The position numbers and the translations under genes are program-made. Below, one piece after another: positions 25,925 to 33,397 of a DNA stretch of 64,000 nt (positions within the stretch are counted from its first letter, which is position 1; each line of letters starts with the position of its first letter). The notes under the pieces were generated by a model. The model was not told the DNA's origin, did no database searches, and saw only the letters and a program-made list of their open reading frames with translations. Origin of the DNA: CAZAPG01 sp964486935 (GTDB lineage Bacteria > Chloroflexota > Anaerolineae > 4572-78 > J111); the NCBI GenBank assembly GCA_964486935.1, contig CAZAPG010000029.1, positions 1 through 64,000 on the forward strand. Reading direction: 5' to 3'.

Positions 25925-26333
25925 CTGTCACCCGCCCGTCGCGGCCAACCCGCACCCATTGGCCGCTTTGCAACGTGTCAAAATCTTTTTTTTCCAGGGC
26001 TACCAGCGGCACAGGTTTGCCGTACATTTCATCGGCCACAATCGAGGCCAGCGCAAAAAAGTGGTCCGGCCCGGTGGTCAAAATTACCGCCGGCGCCGTT
26101 CCGGCCCGCACCGCCTCGAGCAGCACCGCCGTGGTTGTGCTTGACCCCCGCGCAAAGGGAATTGCCAGCACCCGGCCGGCCGCAATCTGCCCGGACAGCG
26201 GGTGGCGCCGGTCGATAATTTCGCCGGTGTGGTAATCGTAGCCGCCCCAAAAGCTCAGCGGCTGGTCCGTAACCAGCGCCTTGCCTTCGGCCTCGCCCGC
26301 TACAATCACCCGCCCCTGCATTATGCGTTCCAT
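25914..26333 (-). CDS. Aconitase X small (swivel) subunit, DUF126
   Basis: The 139-residue protein is the swivel domain of aconitase X, made here as a separate chain. The order is MQGRVIVAGEAEGKALVTD, then LSFWGGYD, and the substrate-site segment ARGSSTTTAVLLEAV. With the large subunit it forms a dehydratase. Known activities are cis-3-hydroxy-L-proline dehydratase in bacteria and phosphomevalonate dehydratase in archaea. It overlaps the large-subunit gene by 13 bp. A second ATG at 26321 makes a TAATG overlap and could be the real start. The 3' end overlaps the convergent phosphatase gene by 11 bp. Confidence 0.88.
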   Translation of the reverse strand: MERIMQGRVIVAGEAEGKALVTDQPLSFWGGYDYHTGEIIDRRHPLSGQIAAGRVLAIPFARGSSTTTAVLLEAVRAGTAPAVILTTGPDHFFALASIVADEMYGKPVPLVALEKKDFDTLQSGQWVRVGRDGRVTVTF

Positions 26334-27589
26334 AGCGACTCATCCCTGACCACGCGCCCCGCCACCGCCGAGCGAACGCAATCTTCCAGCTTGCCAAAGA
26401 CCACCTGTGTTTTTAACAACCCCGGCGAGTAGTAGGCATACTTGGCCGAGTTGGTCATTAAAATTTTTATCTCTGCCGGCAGCATGGGCGTGGTTAAAAT
26501 ACAGGTATCCACAGTGATTTTACCGCCAAACTGGCGCAGCGGCTCCAGAAAACCGGCCTTATCGGCCAGCGCGGCCATAGCCCGGCTGGATGTCACCAAA
26601 AACTGCACGTTGGGGTGTCGCTGCTGGCCGGCAACCAGAGGCGCAAGCTGCCTGAACTCGGCCAGCGAAAAGTGAGGGCTGCCCAGCACTACCATATCCA
26701 GCTTTTGGCCGGCGGCGGTGGTCAGTTCATTGCGCGCCCGGCGCAGGTCATCCATTGTTATCTCAATCACCTGCCGGGGTTGACGCCCCTGACAGGCGGC
26801 CTCTCGCGTAGGCGCTTCGGGGGTAAGGCCAACCAGATGAAACAGCGCCACCGCCCCGGACGAGGCCGCCGCCGCGCCCAGCGCCTTGAGCTGGTCCTCG
26901 TTGGGCCGCACCTGCCAGCCCTCAATCACGGGGATTTGCTCGCCGGCAAGCCGGCCCAGCAAATGGCCCAGCACGGGATAAAATGAGTCATCCGCCTGCA
27001 AGGCGGGGGCAATGCCGGCGAGTCGTAACAAAAGCTGGCCGGCTCTGTTTTCGGTCAGGTGCAGCCCGGCAGCCGGCACGCGGCCGGTAATGGCGGCGCA
27101 AATATCCAGCAGGTCGGGGTAACGCTCGGTGCGCGCCCCAATCACAGAGTTGGCAAACACAATGGCGTTCGACTCGCCCCAGGCAATTTGCTGGCCAAAG
27201 GTGGGGCGCAACTCGGTTTGGTAGGGGGCGCAGGTCCAGGTGGGGATACAGCCCATACTCTGGTAAGCCGCCATCTGGCGGCGAGCATTTTCGGCCCAAT
27301 CGGGCGGCACGGGCCACTCTCGCCAGTGGTGCTCATCAACCCCGCTCACGTTGAGGGTTGTAGGCACAACCACCCTGGCCCCTAACCCGGCCAGCCGCTC
27401 GGCAAATTCCAGCGTGGCCGCGCCCATGTAAAGGGTGCTGTCAATATGGGCGGCGGTAATATCCATCAGGTGTGTGGCCCCGTACACCCCGGCCATGCGC
27501 GTCAAAATTGACATTGCCATTTGGGCTGCCGGGCCATGCCGCCCGTTGAGCAGCGCCCGGTCATAGTTGCTTAATTGCAGGCTCATCAT
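26321..27589 (-). CDS. Aconitase X catalytic (large) subunit, DUF521
   Basis: The 422-residue protein is the catalytic part of aconitase X, a [4Fe-4S] or mononuclear-iron dehydratase. Family features are HLMDITAAHIDSTLYMG, the cysteine in SMGCIPTWTCAPYQ, the WGESNAIVFANSVIGARTERYPD region, and the late VDTCILTTPM and TNSAKYAYYSPGLL segments. As a split enzyme it resembles archaeal phosphomevalonate dehydratase and type II cis-3-hydroxyproline dehydratase. Sequence alone does not separate these. It overlaps the small-subunit gene by 13 bp and the kinase gene by 4 bp (ATGATG over TGA), so all three are translated from one message. Confidence 0.9.
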   Translation of the reverse strand: MMSLQLSNYDRALLNGRHGPAAQMAMSILTRMAGVYGATHLMDITAAHIDSTLYMGAATLEFAERLAGLGARVVVPTTLNVSGVDEHHWREWPVPPDWAENARRQMAAYQSMGCIPTWTCAPYQTELRPTFGQQIAWGESNAIVFANSVIGARTERYPDLLDICAAITGRVPAAGLHLTENRAGQLLLRLAGIAPALQADDSFYPVLGHLLGRLAGEQIPVIEGWQVRPNEDQLKALGAAAASSGAVALFHLVGLTPEAPTREAACQGRQPRQVIEITMDDLRRARNELTTAAGQKLDMVVLGSPHFSLAEFRQLAPLVAGQQRHPNVQFLVTSSRAMAALADKAGFLEPLRQFGGKITVDTCILTTPMLPAEIKILMTNSAKYAYYSPGLLKTQVVFGKLEDCVRSAVAGRVVRDESLWNA

Positions 27590-28155
27590 TGGCCCTCGCG
27601 CCGGTGAAAGGATTGAATATCGTGACAGAGACGCTCGTAGTTAATTTGATGAAAGTGGGTGGTATCGACTTGTATAACCCGTCCGGCTATGTTCAAAGCG
27701 CGATGTTTGGATTGCAGCCGGTCGGGTTGAAAGTTTTGATAGGTTAAATCTTCAACGTGACCGGGATGGCGCCGCCCCGATAGCGCCCGCGCCTTGAACC
27801 GTTGAAACAAAATCTGGCTGTCGGTTTTGCACCAAATCTGGATTACTTTAAAGGGATGTTGCTGCTGTAACTCTAAAAAAAGCTGTGAGTCGACTTGGGG
27901 TTCAAAATTGCTTTCCACTACCAGCGACTGCCCGGCCTGAAGCTGAATTTTTATAAAATAGTAGAGCAGTTTGTAACTGGCCGACCCCAGTTTTTGCGCC
28001 CAGGCCCGGTCTTTCCAGCCAAGGCTGTCGAACAGCGTCTCTTTGATGCCATCTTTGTGAATAAAAGGAAGGCAAAGTTGCGCGGCAATCTGCCGGCCCA
28101 GGGTGGTTTTGCCGGTACATGGCGCACCCGAAACAATAATTACCAGAGGTCTCAA
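27586..28155 (-). CDS. P-loop ATP-binding protein, probable small-molecule kinase
   Basis: The 189-residue protein has the Walker A motif GAPCTGKTT near its N-terminus, a lid-like arginine-rich region (FQRFKARALSGRRHPGH), and the general layout of AAA_33/gluconate-kinase-like enzymes. The start is TTG at 28155, because AGGAGGAG lies just upstream. An in-frame TTG 54 bp further has no such site. It overlaps the aconitase X large-subunit gene by 4 bp. Kinases of this shape phosphorylate sugars, acids or nucleosides. Close coupling suggests it makes or consumes a phosphorylated form of the aconitase X substrate or product, which is inference. Zeta-toxin folds are similar, but no antitoxin gene is present. 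Confidence 0.78.
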   Translation of the reverse strand: MRPLVIIVSGAPCTGKTTLGRQIAAQLCLPFIHKDGIKETLFDSLGWKDRAWAQKLGSASYKLLYYFIKIQLQAGQSLVVESNFEPQVDSQLFLELQQQHPFKVIQIWCKTDSQILFQRFKARALSGRRHPGHVEDLTYQNFQPDRLQSKHRALNIAGRVIQVDTTHFHQINYERLCHDIQSFHRREGQ

Positions 28156-28247
28156 GTTGCTCCTCCTTTCAGGCAAGGCTGGCCCTGAGTGTACCACAAG
28201 AATCTTCAAAACCGGAATTTTTGCAATCGTTCAACTCTGCTGCCCGT

Positions 28248-28253
28248 TATAAT
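28248..28253 (+). promoter_or_regulatory. -10 element before the first GT-C gene
   Basis: A perfect TATAAT lies 59 nt before the TTG start at 28312. No good -35 at the right distance is seen. Confidence 0.35.
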
Positions 28254-28311
28254 TTGCCACCCCAAAATGCAGGCATTAAAATAACCGCACATCTCACGCC
28301 TGGAGCTAATA

Positions 28312-30630
28312 TTGAAATTGGCCGAGATACTCCAGCCCGGAGACTCTCGATTTTTATGGGCCTTTGCGGCCCTGTTTACTATTTTGGGCCTGGGGTACAG
28401 CGTTGTCACCCCAATTTTTGAAAACTCCGACGAAACCCTGCACTACCCGTATGTTAAACATCTGGCCGACGGGCAAGGGCTGCCGCCGGCAATTCTCAAC
28501 CAGTTGTGGGGGCAAGAGGGCACCCAGCCGCCGCTCTATTACGCTATTGTGGCTGCCGCCACGTTTTGGATTAATGCCGACAACCTGCCCGAGCTTTTGC
28601 AACGCAACCCCCACTGGCTTTACACCGAGGTACGCGCCCTCATCAACGATAACCAAAATCTGGTGCTGCACGGCCCAATGGATGCCTTTCCTTACCGCCG
28701 GGCGGCGCTGGCTGTTCACATTGGCCGCTGGTGGAGCCTTTTTTTTGGGCTGGCGACGGTCGGCTGCACTTTTTTAATTGCCCGCTACTTTTTCCCCCGC
28801 CACCTGCCGCTAACGCTCACCGCTACCGCCCTGGCCGCCCTGACGCCCCAGTTCATTCGCGTTTCGGCCACCGTCAGCAACGATAGCCTCTCGGCGGCGC
28901 TGGCCTCGCTCACGGTGCTGCTGGCGCTCAAATTCACCACGCCCCGTCAGTGGCCGCACCCCGCCAAAAAGCCGGCCCCTATCAACCCACCATTCGCAAT
29001 TCATTACTTCCCTCCCCTAATCCTTGGCCTGCTCTGCGGGCTGGCCCTGCTAACCAAACTCAGCAGCCTGACAACTTTTTTTCTGGCCGCTTTTCTCATT
29101 TTCTGGCGACTCTTCTTCACCGGAGAAACCCACCACCAGCCGCTAAAAAAAACGGCCCGCTGGATTCTTATGATCGCCGCAATCATGGCGCTGCTCAGTG
29201 GCTGGTGGTTTGCGCGTAACCGGCTGCTCTACGGCGAATGGCTGGCAATTGACACCCATCTAAGCCTGGCCGGCGGCCACAGCCCCATCTCCCTGGCTGC
29301 CGTGTGGGAGCTGCGCCCGGAAATTGAACGCGCCTACTGGGCCACCTTTGGCTGGGGGCAGATTCGCCCGCCGGAGTGGGTGTTTGGCCTGCTGCGCGGC
29401 TTTGTGCGGGTCGGCCTTATCGGCCTGGTTCTGGCCGCGCTGGTCAAACTGGCGCAAGGCGACCGGCGCCGCCCGCTGCCGCTCAACACCGATGCCATCA
29501 ATTTTGAGCAAGTTATTTTCCTGCTGTTTTGGGCCGGGCTGAACCTGGCGCTCTACTTTCGCTGGGCCATGGCCGTGGGGTCTGTCTCGCACACCCGGCT
29601 TATCTTTCCGGCTATCACGGCTATCTCCATTTTGCTGGCGCTGGGCTGGCACGCCCTGATTCCCCGGCGCTGGCAGCTCTGGTTTAGCGGGCTGGTTGCA
29701 GCCGGCCTGCTGGCGCTAAACATTTACAGCCTGGGCTGGCTCATCTATCCGGCCTTTACGCCCGGCACACACCTGCCCCCGCCTTCCGTCCAAACCGGCC
29801 TCACTTTTGTTGAAAGCTTGCGCCTGAGCGCCGGCGACGTGTACCCCGGCCTCGCCCCCCCCGCGCAACCGGCTCAACGGCCCGCCGCCTCGCCGGGCGA
29901 TATTGTGACCATCCGCGCCTGGTGGCAGGCGCTGGCCTCACTAACCAAAAACTATAGTGTCTCGGCGGTGCTGCTGGCCCCCGATGGCCGCGTGCTGGCT
30001 GCCCGTCAAACCTACCCCGGCCTGGGGCTGCGCCCCACCCGCTACCTTAACCCCGACGACACCTTTGTGGATGTCTACCCGCTCACACTGGAAGCCAACG
30101 TATCGGAGCCGGTTGTCGCCCGCGCTGTCGTCAGTTTGTTTGAAGTTGACTCGAACACGCGGGCCGGTTTGCCCGCGCTCGATGGGCAGGGCCGGCAAGT
30201 CACGCCGGTAGTGGGTCAAATTAAAATTACGCCTCAACAGTGGCCGCAGTATCAGCCCGACCATCCGGCCAGCGTCAACTTTGCCAACGCCATCAGGCTT
30301 GTTGGTTATAATTTGGCCGACACCCAGAAGCTCACCCTGTATTGGGAGTCGCTGGCGGTTGTTAATGAGGATTATAACCTTTTCATCCATTTGCTCGACG
30401 CCGGTGGGAATATTATCGCTCAAGCCGACGCGCCGCCCACCGGCAATGCCTACCCCACCGGCTGGTGGTCGCCCGGCGAAATCATTACCGGCCCCCACCC
30501 CCTGCCCGACGCGCCCGGCGCAGTCCGGTTGCGGCTGGGGCTATACAGCCTGGCTTCCGGCGAACGGCTGCCCATTGCCGGGTCGAACCTGCCGGCGCAG
30601 GACAACGGCGTGGAAATTCCTCTGCCGTAA
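28312..30630 (+). CDS. GT-C membrane glycosyltransferase (DUF2142/PMT-like) with extracytoplasmic domain
   Basis: The 772-residue protein has about ten membrane helices over residues 15-500, then a soluble domain (about 500-772). After the first helix, the loop ENSDETLHYPYVKHL carries the acidic Asp-Glu pair expected in GT-C enzymes that take sugars from polyprenyl phosphate. The C-terminal part contains two beta-sandwich-like repeats (around DIVTIRAWWQALASLTKNYS and KLTLYWESLAVVNEDYNLFIHL), probably facing outside. The start is TTG, supported by GGAG 6 bp upstream. It is the first of three such enzymes within 10 kb. The sugar and acceptor are unknown. Confidence 0.82.
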   Translation: MKLAEILQPGDSRFLWAFAALFTILGLGYSVVTPIFENSDETLHYPYVKHLADGQGLPPAILNQLWGQEGTQPPLYYAIVAAATFWINADNLPELLQRNPHWLYTEVRALINDNQNLVLHGPMDAFPYRRAALAVHIGRWWSLFFGLATVGCTFLIARYFFPRHLPLTLTATALAALTPQFIRVSATVSNDSLSAALASLTVLLALKFTTPRQWPHPAKKPAPINPPFAIHYFPPLILGLLCGLALLTKLSSLTTFFLAAFLIFWRLFFTGETHHQPLKKTARWILMIAAIMALLSGWWFARNRLLYGEWLAIDTHLSLAGGHSPISLAAVWELRPEIERAYWATFGWGQIRPPEWVFGLLRGFVRVGLIGLVLAALVKLAQGDRRRPLPLNTDAINFEQVIFLLFWAGLNLALYFRWAMAVGSVSHTRLIFPAITAISILLALGWHALIPRRWQLWFSGLVAAGLLALNIYSLGWLIYPAFTPGTHLPPPSVQTGLTFVESLRLSAGDVYPGLAPPAQPAQRPAASPGDIVTIRAWWQALASLTKNYSVSAVLLAPDGRVLAARQTYPGLGLRPTRYLNPDDTFVDVYPLTLEANVSEPVVARAVVSLFEVDSNTRAGLPALDGQGRQVTPVVGQIKITPQQWPQYQPDHPASVNFANAIRLVGYNLADTQKLTLYWESLAVVNEDYNLFIHLLDAGGNIIAQADAPPTGNAYPTGWWSPGEIITGPHPLPDAPGAVRLRLGLYSLASGERLPIAGSNLPAQDNGVEIPLP

Positions 30631-30641
30631 TAATTACTCGA

Positions 30642-30742
30642 CACACCGAGTTACGCGGAGGAGGCGCAGAGATTCGCGGAAAAAAGAAATTTATAAAAAC
30701 CTCCGCGCATCTCTGTGCTTTCTCTGTGACCCTCCGTGTTCC
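30642..30742. repeat. Imperfect long inverted repeat
   Basis: The left arm has ACACACCGAGTTACGCGGAG then GCGCAGAGATTCGCGG. The right arm, read on the other strand, has ACACGGAGGGTCACAGAG then GCACAGAGATGCGCGG. The arms are about 37 bp and roughly 70% complementary. It lies directly after the first glycosyltransferase gene. Confidence 0.55.
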
Positions 30743-30808
30743 AGTCGTTGGCCTGAGTAGTGACCTGCCTGCTTGAATAAAAAACCAACACAAATTGGCG
30801 AATCCGTG

Positions 30809-30852
30809 TATAATAGAGTTTATAGAGTTTTGTGAGTTTGTAGAGTTTGGTC
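30809..30852 (+). promoter_or_regulatory. TATAAT and 9-bp tandem repeat before the pseudo-receiver gene
   Basis: TATAAT is at 30809-30814. It runs into four 9-bp units (30812-30847: AATAGAGTT, TATAGAGTT, TTGTGAGTT, TGTAGAGTT), so the 5' untranslated region consists almost entirely of the repeat. No ribosome site precedes the ATG at 30853. Confidence 0.45.
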
Positions 30853-31302
30853 ATGTCATCACCAAACACCCGGTCCTCCACTTCGGACCCCAACAAGTTT
30901 ACGCAACAGGGGGCAGATATCAACACCCCGCCTAAAATCCTGTGTATCGAAGGGCGCTCCTCGCTCCGCGAAGTGCTGGCTCAATTACTGGCTTTGGGCA
31001 GCAACTATCAGCTAGATGTTGCCAGCAACGGCCTGGAAGGCGTGCAAAAAGCTCGCGCCTGGCAGCCCGACCTCATCATTACCGGGCTGCGATTGCCGGT
31101 AATGGATGGTTTTGAAACCATCAAAATCATCCGCAGCCACCCCATTATTGGACACACCCCCATCATTGTTATTTCGGCCTGGTCCGACGCCCACTCAAAA
31201 GCTAAAGCCCTGGCCGCCGGCGCCAATGAGCATTTAACCCCGCCGGTTGATATCGACCGGCTGCTCCGCCGCGTTAACTGGTACCTCAACCGGTTTGAAT
31301 AA
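30853..31302 (+). CDS. Pseudo-receiver domain protein
   Basis: The 149-residue protein has a polar tail (1-27) and a receiver-like domain very similar to the response regulator at 550-921 (shared ISAWSD, LAAGA, GLEGVQKAR). The residues needed for phosphorylation are gone. The acidic pair is E33-G34 instead of Glu-Asp, the acceptor Asp is Gly (G78 in LIITGLRLP), and the lysine is Pro (P130 in LTPPV). Only the Ser in ISAWS remains. It therefore probably acts as a phosphorylation-independent protein-protein module, perhaps competing with the active paralogue. It stands alone between two glycosyltransferase genes. Confidence 0.82.
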   Translation: MSSPNTRSSTSDPNKFTQQGADINTPPKILCIEGRSSLREVLAQLLALGSNYQLDVASNGLEGVQKARAWQPDLIITGLRLPVMDGFETIKIIRSHPIIGHTPIIVISAWSDAHSKAKALAAGANEHLTPPVDIDRLLRRVNWYLNRFE

Positions 31303-31364
31303 AACATTCCCGCTAATTGGACAAAAATTCAATTGATGGCTAAGGTAAGGCGCACTTTGCCATT

Positions 31365-31450
31365 GGGTGCATCCAGAATTTTTGGAAAGCACGGGGGGGA
31401 TTGGGGGGATACCCCACACCCCCCGTCCTCCTAAAATGTCGGACACACCC
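31365..31450 (+). repeat. Copy of dispersed ~100-bp repeat
   Basis: It starts GGGTGCATCCAGAATTTTTGG and has the core GGGGGGATTGGGGGG then ATACCCC and CCCCCCGTCCTCCT. The same order of blocks is found in the inverted copy at 57061-57163. It reads open in frame with the downstream gene and creates a false N-terminal extension there. Confidence 0.65.
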
Positions 31451-31486
31451 TTTGCCATTGGCAAAACCAGGGTGAACCTACCGCAA

Positions 31487-33394
31487 ATGTCGAGACGAAA
31501 AATTCCGATTTGGGCGCTGGCAATCGTTGCGCTCTCGCTGGCGCTAAATTTGCACGCCCTGGCCGCCGACAGCTTTTGGGGCGATGAAATTTTGACCGCT
31601 TCGTTTGCCAATCGCTCCCCGGCTGACGTAATTCAGTGGACCGCCGGCGATATTCACCCGCCGCTCTACTATCTGCTGGCCGGAGCTTTTGCCCGCTTTT
31701 TCATTTGGCCGGGGGCCGACCCCTTCCCCTCAGCCACTTCGGATTGGCTGTGGCGCTTTCCCTCGGCGGCGGCGGGCGTGTTGGCCGTGGCCGTTACCTA
31801 CCGGCTGGCGTTGGAAGGTTGCAGGTTGCAGGTTGCAGGTTGCAAGTTTCAAAACTCCAAACTCCAAACCCCACTTTTCGCTGCGCTGCTGCTCTGCATG
31901 TCGCCCGTAGCCATTGAATATGGCCAGGAAGCCCGGATGCACGCTTTGTTTATGCTCTGGGTCGCGCTCTCTACCTGGTTGCTGCTCCGGGCGCTGCGCC
32001 GTCCCCGCCGCCGGATTGGCTGGCTGGCGTTTGCTCTGGCTACCACGGCGAGCATCTACACCATGTACTTTGGCTTTTTAATTCTGGCCGCCCAGTTTGT
32101 ATTGGTAATTGGTTATTGGTTATTAGTAATTAAACGTCCCCCTCCCCCTTCCCTCCTCGCCCACCCTCTCCCCGGTTTCGGCGCTGCCACGCTGCTGGCT
32201 TTTCTATTGTACATTCCCTGGTGGCCGGTTTTGCTCGATATTCTGCGCCGGCGGGCCGCAGTCGGGGCCATTGAAGGCGGCGTGGGCCGGCCCGTGGAGT
32301 TCATTCACGGTGTGGTTAACGCGCTGGGGCCGCTTCCCGGTTTAGTTGCCTGGTTATTTTTGCTGCTGTTTTTCGTTGGACTGATATTTTTGACTCGCCA
32401 ATTTTGGCCGCTGGCCGCATTTGGCGCAGCCTGGCTGGCCCTGCCCATTGCCCTGCCGCTGCTGCTGGGCGACCCCCGCGCCCTGCAATTTAGATATGCA
32501 TTTGTGCTGCCGCTCTATCTAACCGTTGTGGCTTATGCTCTGGTTTATTTGGGACAACTCGCCCAGCGGCGTTTTGCTACGGCTACGCCGGCCAGCGTGT
32601 CGGCCTATATTATGTGGGTGCTGGCGACGCTCTCTTTTATCGGCGCGCTGAATATCTACCATCAGGTTAAACCCGACTGGCGGCAGGCGGCGGCTTACCT
32701 GAACCAACACGCCGCCCCCGCCGATATTGTGCTTTTTGGCCCGCTGTGGGATGAGGGGCGCTTTATTGGCTACTACTACCGTGGGCAGGCCGAACTTTTG
32801 ACTCCGGCGGCATTGGTGACTAATATTGAGGGCCGCGCAGCCGGGCTGCGGGCCGGGGGCGGGCGCATTTGGGCTGTCAACCGCTTTGCGCCGCAAGAAA
32901 CGCCCATCTCAAAAAATGTAACTTTTAGCGGCGTGGTCATCTCTCAGCCGCAAATAGCCGTGTACGAGCCGGCCCTGCTCACCGAAGCGGCGATTAGCCT
33001 GGCAGCGCAAGCCGTAGAGGCGGCCCAACCCTGGGCCATTCGGGCCGAAGCCGAGGGCGTTCTCAACCCCGACCCGCGCACAGCGCGAGCGGCGGCGTTA
33101 CGCGCCCTGGGCGACACCCTGCTGGCCGCCGGGCGTCCGGCAGAGGCGGTAGAGGCTTACCAGACTGCCGTTGATATTTTCCCCGGCTGGGTGAATGGTT
33201 TTATTGCCCTGGCCGAAGCGCACGAAGCAACCGGCAATTTACCCGCCGCCGTTGAAGCTTACCGGCAGGCGGTGGCCTTTAACCTGAAGTGGCAAGGGGC
33301 CGAGGCTAAAAAGGCCGACACCCTGATTGAAAACGAAAACTGGTCAGCCGCCCTTGAAACCTACCGCCGCATTATTGGCAACCGACGCCCATAA
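31487..33394 (+). CDS. GT-C membrane glycosyltransferase with C-terminal TPR
   Basis: The 635-residue protein has about eleven membrane helices and a C-terminal soluble part with two TPR-like repeats (AGRPAEAVEAYQTAVDIFPG and TGNLPAAVEAYRQAVAFN). The first loop, DSFWGDEILTASFA, carries the GT-39-type Asp-Glu, and IHPPLYYLLA follows. The reading frame opens upstream at 31367, but that part is the intergenic repeat. The ATG at 31487 (MSRRKIPIW), with AGGGTGA upstream, is preferred, and 31436 is possible. Heptamer repeats (31817-31871 and 32101-32135) interrupt loops between helices without breaking the frame. It sits 3 bp before the flippase-like gene, in an operon with it and the GT2 gene. Confidence 0.82.
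   Translation: MSRRKIPIWALAIVALSLALNLHALAADSFWGDEILTASFANRSPADVIQWTAGDIHPPLYYLLAGAFARFFIWPGADPFPSATSDWLWRFPSAAAGVLAVAVTYRLALEGCRLQVAGCKFQNSKLQTPLFAALLLCMSPVAIEYGQEARMHALFMLWVALSTWLLLRALRRPRRRIGWLAFALATTASIYTMYFGFLILAAQFVLVIGYWLLVIKRPPPPSLLAHPLPGFGAATLLAFLLYIPWWPVLLDILRRRAAVGAIEGGVGRPVEFIHGVVNALGPLPGLVAWLFLLLFFVGLIFLTRQFWPLAAFGAAWLALPIALPLLLGDPRALQFRYAFVLPLYLTVVAYALVYLGQLAQRRFATATPASVSAYIMWVLATLSFIGALNIYHQVKPDWRQAAAYLNQHAAPADIVLFGPLWDEGRFIGYYYRGQAELLTPAALVTNIEGRAAGLRAGGGRIWAVNRFAPQETPISKNVTFSGVVISQPQIAVYEPALLTEAAISLAAQAVEAAQPWAIRAEAEGVLNPDPRTARAAALRALGDTLLAAGRPAEAVEAYQTAVDIFPGWVNGFIALAEAHEATGNLPAAVEAYRQAVAFNLKWQGAEAKKADTLIENENWSAALETYRRIIGNRRP
31817..31871 (+). repeat. Heptamer tandem repeats inside a coding region
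   Basis: GGTTGCA occurs four times in tandem (31817-31844), followed after 7 bp by AAACTCC twice (31852-31865) and a partial unit. They encode a polar insert (CRLQVAGCKFQNSKLQTP) between two membrane segments. Confidence 0.85.
32101..32135 (+). repeat. Degenerate heptamer repeat inside a coding region
   Basis: Units GGTAATT, GGTTATT, GGTTATT and AGTAATT lie in tandem in the second glycosyltransferase gene, followed by a C-rich stretch. The same unit type occurs between genes at 56018-56038. Confidence 0.6.
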
Positions 33395-33397
33395 TTT

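Noticed and set aside
27586..28155. Zeta-type toxin of a toxin-antitoxin pair
   Set aside because: The P-loop fits, but there is no small antitoxin gene. The overlap with aconitase X points to metabolism.
31367..31486. N-terminal extension of the second GT-C protein
   Set aside because: These 40 codons are the translated dispersed repeat (31365-31450) and have no ribosome site, so the start was moved to 31487.
31817..31871. Possible CRISPR-like direct repeats
   Set aside because: Units are 7 bp with no spacers, which makes this a simple tandem repeat.
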